This document shows, piece by piece, positions 30,122 through 33,337 of a stretch of 33,337 nucleotides of DNA. The notes beneath the pieces are model-generated. The model made no database searches. It was not told the origin of the DNA and was given only the letters and a program-made list of their open reading frames with translations. The translations under genes and the position numbers were made by a program. The stretch's first letter is position 1; the number at the start of each line of letters is the position of its first letter. The DNA is from Gammaproteobacteria bacterium (lineage in GTDB: Bacteria; Pseudomonadota; Gammaproteobacteria; Arenicellales; Spongiicolonaceae): positions 1 to 33,337 of the forward strand of contig JAPPPZ010000139.1 in NCBI GenBank assembly GCA_028817275.1, read 5' to 3'.

Positions 30122-30601
30122 ATGTCAACCGAACGCAAAAACACCGTCGCCGAACAGGCCGCCCTCGCCTATTCCGCCGAGCCGCGGGATTTGGACGAGT
30201 CGGCGGCTTTTGAAGAAATCTTTCTGTCTTTAAGGCACCAGGGCCTTGGCGAGTGTGCCGAGTGTCTGGCTTATCTGCGCTCAACTGAGGATATGGAAGA
30301 GGACGACGCGCCCCTTTCGCTGGAATCCGCCCGGGGGTTTGTTAAATTTATGAAAGACTTTCCGGATTTGGGAGAGCCTTTACTCGGACTTTTTTCGGGG
30401 GGGACTCTTTCCGCGGGATGGCGGGTTGCAGACAATAAACACCTGCTGGTTGAGCCGCTGGATGGCAAAAATGCGGCTTTCGCGTTTATTGGCCCGTCGG
30501 ACCAGCCCGGTGAAAAATCCCGCCTGAACGGCCGAGGCACAATTGCCGAAATTATTCATACCTTGCGGGAGCACGGCGTCGACAAGTGGAGAGATGCGTG
30601 A
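30122..30601 (+). CDS. Uncharacterised 159-residue protein in the type I RM locus
   Basis: I do not recognise a named family with confidence. The protein is acidic and soluble, with no signal peptide or membrane segment. The first half is helical and acid-rich (AAFEEIFLSLRHQGLGECAE, then LRSTEDMEEDDAPLS). The second half has LESARGFVKFMKDFPDLGEPLLGLFSGGTLSAGWRV, a 'pro-x-leu ... G-x-L-x-x-x-W' pattern seen in small hypothetical proteins that accompany defence loci, then two probable beta strands (LLVEPLDG, AAFAFIGPSD). It is translated with the next gene through a 4-bp GTGA overlap, so the two products probably work together. A toxin/antitoxin pair, or an accessory of the restriction system, is possible but unproven. 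Confidence 0.75.
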   Translation: MSTERKNTVAEQAALAYSAEPRDLDESAAFEEIFLSLRHQGLGECAECLAYLRSTEDMEEDDAPLSLESARGFVKFMKDFPDLGEPLLGLFSGGTLSAGWRVADNKHLLVEPLDGKNAAFAFIGPSDQPGEKSRLNGRGTIAEIIHTLREHGVDKWRDA

Positions 30602-30852
30602 AAACCCCTAAAAATATTCCTGATTCCAATCATGTTTTACGGTATTGCAAACCCAGAACGGTAAAAGGCGGAAGGATCGCCGAGTCTGCTTTTGAGTTTC
30701 GCCCGGGCGAAGAATTCCTTTCTGTCAATTGGGCGGAATACTTCGGGGCGGATATCACGGTAAACGCCCAAGTGGAAAAAGTGCGGGAGGATATGAGCAA
30801 ATCGTTCAAACTCAGCGCCAACGGGCGGTTTGCCAAGGTGTTTGCGGCTTGA
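30598..30852 (+). CDS. Uncharacterised 84-residue protein, coupled to the preceding gene
   Basis: The start is taken as the GTG at 30598, which overlaps the previous stop by 4 bp (GTGA); an upstream in-frame start at 30586 would add four residues. The product begins KTPKNIPDSNHVLRYCKPRT and has the segment AFEFRPGEEFLSVNWAEYFG, a pattern I associate with small hypothetical partners of the preceding type of protein, although I cannot name the family. It is basic near the C-terminus (KSFKLSANGRFAKVFAA) and has no membrane segment. Codon and base composition are less GC-rich than the core genes. The final codons are part of direct repeat copy 2, so its C-terminal KVFAA matches the end of HsdR. 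Confidence 0.7.
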   Translation: MKTPKNIPDSNHVLRYCKPRTVKGGRIAESAFEFRPGEEFLSVNWAEYFGADITVNAQVEKVREDMSKSFKLSANGRFAKVFAA

Positions 30853-30867
30853 AAATTTGGTATGCTG
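30841..30867 (+). repeat. Direct repeat copy 2 (end of the 84-residue gene plus promoter)
   Basis: TTTGCGGCTTGAAAATTTGG is followed by TATGCTG. It repeats 30092-30116 with a 2-nt insertion and one substitution, again joining an FAA-stop gene end to a -10 box. Confidence 0.75.
30861..30866 (+). promoter_or_regulatory. Predicted -10 box of the XRE-ImmA gene
   Basis: TATGCT lies within direct repeat copy 2, 33 nt before the ATG at 30900. The leader would be about 27 nt, A-rich just before the start, and without a Shine-Dalgarno. Autorepression by the encoded XRE domain would be typical. Confidence 0.4.
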
Positions 30868-30899
30868 GAAACACACTCGCCAGTCGGCAACAAAACAAA

Positions 30900-32090
30900 A
30901 TGACCCAACAAATGCTTATTAACCCGGAAATCGTGGACTGGGCGCAGGCGCGCGCCGGTTTGACTGTGGATGGCCTGGCGAAAAAAATGGGCGTTGGGCC
31001 GGACCGTCTCATGCAGTGGAAAACCGGCAGGGAGGCCATGACTTTCAAGCAGGTGAAAAAACTGGCGGAGAAGACATATACCCCGCTCGGGTACCTGTTC
31101 GCCGAAAAACCGCCGGAGGAATCTCTGCCTGTTCCCGACTTTCGCACTTTTGGCGACCGCGACTCCGCCCGCGCAAACCCCAGCGTGGATTTGCTGGACA
31201 CGATATACGGCATGCAGCGCCGCCAGAACTGGTTTCGCGATTACCTCGTTGAAATCGGCGCTGCTCCCCTGCCTTTTACGCAGCGCGATACGCGGCGGCA
31301 AAATGTCCCGGAAGTTGCGGCGTCCATACGGGAACTTCTTCAAGTGGAAAAAAACCAAGGCATCGCCGAACCTTTCTCCGGCAGGGAAGCGGCGATGCGC
31401 GGACTGCTCGAATCCGTTGGCGACAAGACCGGCATTCTCATCATGCGCAACGGCGTGGTCGGCAACAATACCAGCCGCCCGCTCAATGTAAAAGAATTTC
31501 GCGGGTTTGCGTTGTATGACGAATACGCGCCGTTGATATTTATCAACGGCAAGGATGCAAAAGCCGCCCAGATTTTTACGCTGGCGCATGAGTTGGCGCA
31601 CATTTACCTTGGGGAAGGCGGGGTTTCCAATCTGGATTTCGGCACCATGGACAAAGCGGACAAATTGGAAAAATTCTGCAACGCGGTGACCGCCGAACTG
31701 CTGGTGCCGGTTAAACCTTTTCTTTTGCGCTGGGAAAAAGGAAAGACTCCCGGACGGCAAATCGCCGCGATTGGCAAAAAATTAAATGTCAGCGGTTTGG
31801 TTGTTGCGCGGTGCGCGCTGGACAACAAACTCGTGAGCCGCGACTGGTACTGGGATTTCTACAAGGCGCAGGAAAAGCGCTCCCGCGAAGGCGCCGATGC
31901 CGCTGATTCCAAAAAGGGCGGAGGCGGAAATTTCTACGCCGCCTATTTTCACCGCGCCAACCGCCGTTTTGCTGCGGCTGTGGTCGTGTCCGCGCTTGAA
32001 GGCCGGTTGTCTTACCGCGACGCGCACAACCTTTTGGGTGTGCGCAAAACGGAAACATTCAACAAAATCGCCAAACAACTCGGTTATTGA
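30900..32090 (+). CDS. XRE-family HTH regulator fused to ImmA/IrrE metallopeptidase
   Basis: The 396-residue protein starts with an XRE helix-turn-helix (about 10-65: RAGLTVDGLAKKMGVGPDRLMQWKTG split across two helices). A linker begins with ESLPVPDFRTF. The ImmA/IrrE zinc protease domain has HELAH (230-234) and a downstream acidic ligand candidate E257 in EKFCNAVTAELLVP. The C-terminal part (about 300-396) resembles the tail of COG2856 proteins. Such proteins act as antitoxins or repressors or cleave a repressor. The ATG at 30900 has no Shine-Dalgarno. The following PIN gene starts inside its stop codon (TTGA overlap), the usual layout of this protease with a DUF4411-type PIN protein; I infer a toxin-antitoxin-like pair. 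Confidence 0.9.
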   Translation: MTQQMLINPEIVDWAQARAGLTVDGLAKKMGVGPDRLMQWKTGREAMTFKQVKKLAEKTYTPLGYLFAEKPPEESLPVPDFRTFGDRDSARANPSVDLLDTIYGMQRRQNWFRDYLVEIGAAPLPFTQRDTRRQNVPEVAASIRELLQVEKNQGIAEPFSGREAAMRGLLESVGDKTGILIMRNGVVGNNTSRPLNVKEFRGFALYDEYAPLIFINGKDAKAAQIFTLAHELAHIYLGEGGVSNLDFGTMDKADKLEKFCNAVTAELLVPVKPFLLRWEKGKTPGRQIAAIGKKLNVSGLVVARCALDNKLVSRDWYWDFYKAQEKRSREGADAADSKKGGGGNFYAAYFHRANRRFAAAVVVSALEGRLSYRDAHNLLGVRKTETFNKIAKQLGY

Positions 32091-32584
32091 TTGTGCCTCA
32101 CCTGCTGGACACCAACACGCTCATCAGCGCGCACAGGCAATACTACCCTTTTGATTTTTGCCCGGGGTTTTGGACCTGGCTGGAACAAAAGCACAAGCAA
32201 AAACGCATATTCAGCGTTGATGCCGTTTATGTGGAATTGCAACCGGGCGGTGATAAACTCTCCCGATGGGCGAAAACCATGAACCGGCGGGGATTTTTTC
32301 TCAATGCCGGCAAGGCGGATATTACCCCGGCCATCACCAGGTTAACCCAATGGGTCAATGCGTCCGACTTCACGCCGGAGGCCATTCATGAACTTAATGA
32401 TTCAGCCGACCTGCTCCTGATCGCTTTCGCAAAGACGCACGGTTATACAGTGATAACAGACGAAAAATCCGAACCCCATAGGAAAAACAAAGTCAAAATC
32501 CCGGACGCCTGCAGTGCGCTTCAATTGCAATGCATCAATCTTTTCGACCTGATGCGGGCGGAAGGGATTCGACTTGTTGTTTAA
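32087..32584 (+). CDS. DUF4411-like PIN-domain protein (putative RNase toxin)
   Basis: The ~165-residue protein matches the DUF4411 pattern: HLLDTNTLISAHRQYYPFDF at the N-terminus (D8 begins the PIN acidic cluster), PGFWTWLE, VDAVYVELQPGGDKLSRWAK with the second acidic residue, SADLLLIAFAKTHGYTVITDE with the third and fourth, and KIPDACSALQLQCIN. PIN proteins are Mg2+-dependent ribonucleases, often toxins. The start overlaps the XRE-ImmA stop (TTG at 32087; GTG at 32093 is the alternative), so synthesis is coupled to the likely antitoxin. The ORF ends 6 bp before hsdS. All usual acidic residues seem present, so activity is expected. Confidence 0.85.
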   Translation: MIVPHLLDTNTLISAHRQYYPFDFCPGFWTWLEQKHKQKRIFSVDAVYVELQPGGDKLSRWAKTMNRRGFFLNAGKADITPAITRLTQWVNASDFTPEAIHELNDSADLLLIAFAKTHGYTVITDEKSEPHRKNKVKIPDACSALQLQCINLFDLMRAEGIRLVV

Positions 32585-32590
32585 ATAACA

Positions 32591-33223
32591 TTGAATAAGC
32601 AGACAGTTAATAAACAACTCCCGCACGATTGGCGGCAAATTGCGCTTGGGGAAATCACCCGCATATTTGCCGGCTCGTCGGCGCCGCAGGGGAAGGATTT
32701 TTTCTCCGAGTCGGGGGCGCCGTTTGTGCGCGTCAGCGATTTGGGCAACTGCAATGCGGCGGGGATTCTTGAAACGACCCGCGACCATCTTTCGCAGCAA
32801 GCGGTTGCCGAATGCCCGCTGGTCAAGGCGCCGAAAGGCGCGGTGCTTTTCCCCAAAAGCGGCGCGGCAATCGCTACCAACCGGCGCGCGGTGCTCGGAA
32901 TGGACGCTTACATCGTGGGGCATCTATTCGCGCTGGTGGCGAACTCCGAAGCGGTCACCATGGAATGGCTTTATTCCGCCATGCGCCAAATCGACATGAT
33001 GGAGCACAGCGATAATGTCGGCTACCCCTCGCTTAAAAAATCGGCGGTGGAAAAAATCACCATCCCCCTCCCGCCCCTTGCCGAGCAGGGGCGAATTGTT
33101 GCCGTGCTGAATCAGAAGATGGCGGCGGTGGAGAAAGCGCGGATAGCCGCCGGAGCCGAATTGGAGGCCATCACCGCCCTGCCCGCGGCCCTGCTGCGGG
33201 AGGCGTTCAGCGGCGCGCTTTGA
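32591..33223 (+). CDS. hsdS: Type I restriction-modification specificity subunit HsdS, single-TRD (half-size)
   Basis: The 210-residue protein has one target recognition domain: LPHDWRQIALGEITRIFAGS at the start, GAPFVRVSDLG, and PKGAVLFPKSGAAIATNRRA, a classic HsdS TRD stretch. One central conserved helix region follows (IPLPPLAEQGRIVAVLNQKM, then an Ala/Glu-rich coiled-coil-like segment AVEKARIAAGAELEAI). Normal HsdS has two TRDs and about 400 residues. Half-size subunits are known to dimerise and recognise symmetric sites, so this may be complete and not truncated: the end LPAALLREAFSGAL is the usual HsdS C-terminus. The start is TTG at 32591 (weak). hsdM follows after 2 bp. Confidence 0.88.
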   Translation: MNKQTVNKQLPHDWRQIALGEITRIFAGSSAPQGKDFFSESGAPFVRVSDLGNCNAAGILETTRDHLSQQAVAECPLVKAPKGAVLFPKSGAAIATNRRAVLGMDAYIVGHLFALVANSEAVTMEWLYSAMRQIDMMEHSDNVGYPSLKKSAVEKITIPLPPLAEQGRIVAVLNQKMAAVEKARIAAGAELEAITALPAALLREAFSGAL

Positions 33224-33225
33224 CC

Positions 33226-33337
33226 ATGCCGAAACCCATGCCGAAACCGCGGCGACAACCCGGCAACCGCAACGGCCGCCATTCGGTGGATGCGGCGGTG
33301 AAGGCGATTTGCGACATCATGCGGCGCGGCAACATGG
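33226..33337 (+). CDS. hsdM: HsdM, type I DNA methyltransferase subunit (5' end only)
   Basis: The frame from the ATG at 33226 runs off the window after 37 codons. The readable part is a basic leader (MPKPMPKPRRQPGNRNGRHS) followed by VDAAVKAICDIMRRGNM, which matches the N-terminal helical domain of HsdM proteins ('vk.icD.mRr.n..g'). The AdoMet motifs would lie outside the window. With hsdS directly upstream (2-bp gap) the M and S subunits are coupled, while hsdR is separated by four other genes. Confidence 0.75.
   Translation, partial: MPKPMPKPRRQPGNRNGRHSVDAAVKAICDIMRRGNM

Overview
The window looks like the chromosome of a high-GC proteobacterium, most likely a gammaproteobacterium. The pointers are a MurU-type sugar nucleotidyltransferase, LipB, a PBP5-like carboxypeptidase, a YceF-type Maf protein, succinyl-route lysine synthesis (DapE/ArgD) and two DctPQM TRAP transporters. 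This assignment is inference from gene content; no rRNA or other strong phylogenetic marker is present. Genes are densely packed with many 4-bp stop/start overlaps. No transposase, integrase or CRISPR array was seen. Layout: (1) 1-6.5 kb, housekeeping: murU, convergent lipB-dacA, a flavodoxin-like protein, a phytanoyl-CoA-dioxygenase-like enzyme, a LeuA/CimA-family synthase and an EamA exporter. (2) 6.5-10.8 kb: tRNA-Ser(UGA), a solitary DNA methyltransferase, the dapE-argD pair and divergent maf. (3) 10.8-16.6 kb: an Asp/Glu racemase-like gene divergent from a D-amino-acid-dehydrogenase-like oxidoreductase and a complete TRAP transporter, which suggests amino-acid or D-amino-acid scavenging. 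A roughly 360-bp non-coding stretch follows, holding a 21-bp tandem repeat array and a strongly foldable element, and then a small lipoprotein. (4) 16.6-27.3 kb, minus strand: a long presumptive catabolic operon, read from 27.3 kb downward: fused isobutyryl-CoA mutase (icmF), MFS transporter, FMN 2-hydroxyacid dehydrogenase, TPP-dependent enzyme, a divergent transthyretin-like protein, then a second TRAP transporter (dctP-dctQ-dctM). A MerR regulator is divergent to icmF. (5) 27.7-33.3 kb: a type I restriction-modification locus in unusual order. hsdR (broken by a frameshift) is followed by two uncharacterised small genes, an XRE-ImmA/IrrE protease gene, a DUF4411-like PIN gene, a single-TRD hsdS and the start of hsdM. 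From about 30.1 kb the DNA becomes visibly richer in A+T, consistent with acquired accessory DNA. Observations that cut across genes: several operon-leading genes have a TANNNT box ending 6-7 nt before the ATG and no Shine-Dalgarno, the architecture expected of leaderless mRNAs. A 21-bp imperfect tandem-repeat family sits at gene junctions near 5.6 kb and 15.9 kb and possibly 14.5 kb. The two-gene cassette between hsdR and the ImmA gene is flanked by near-identical direct repeats that carry both the upstream gene's last codons and a promoter.
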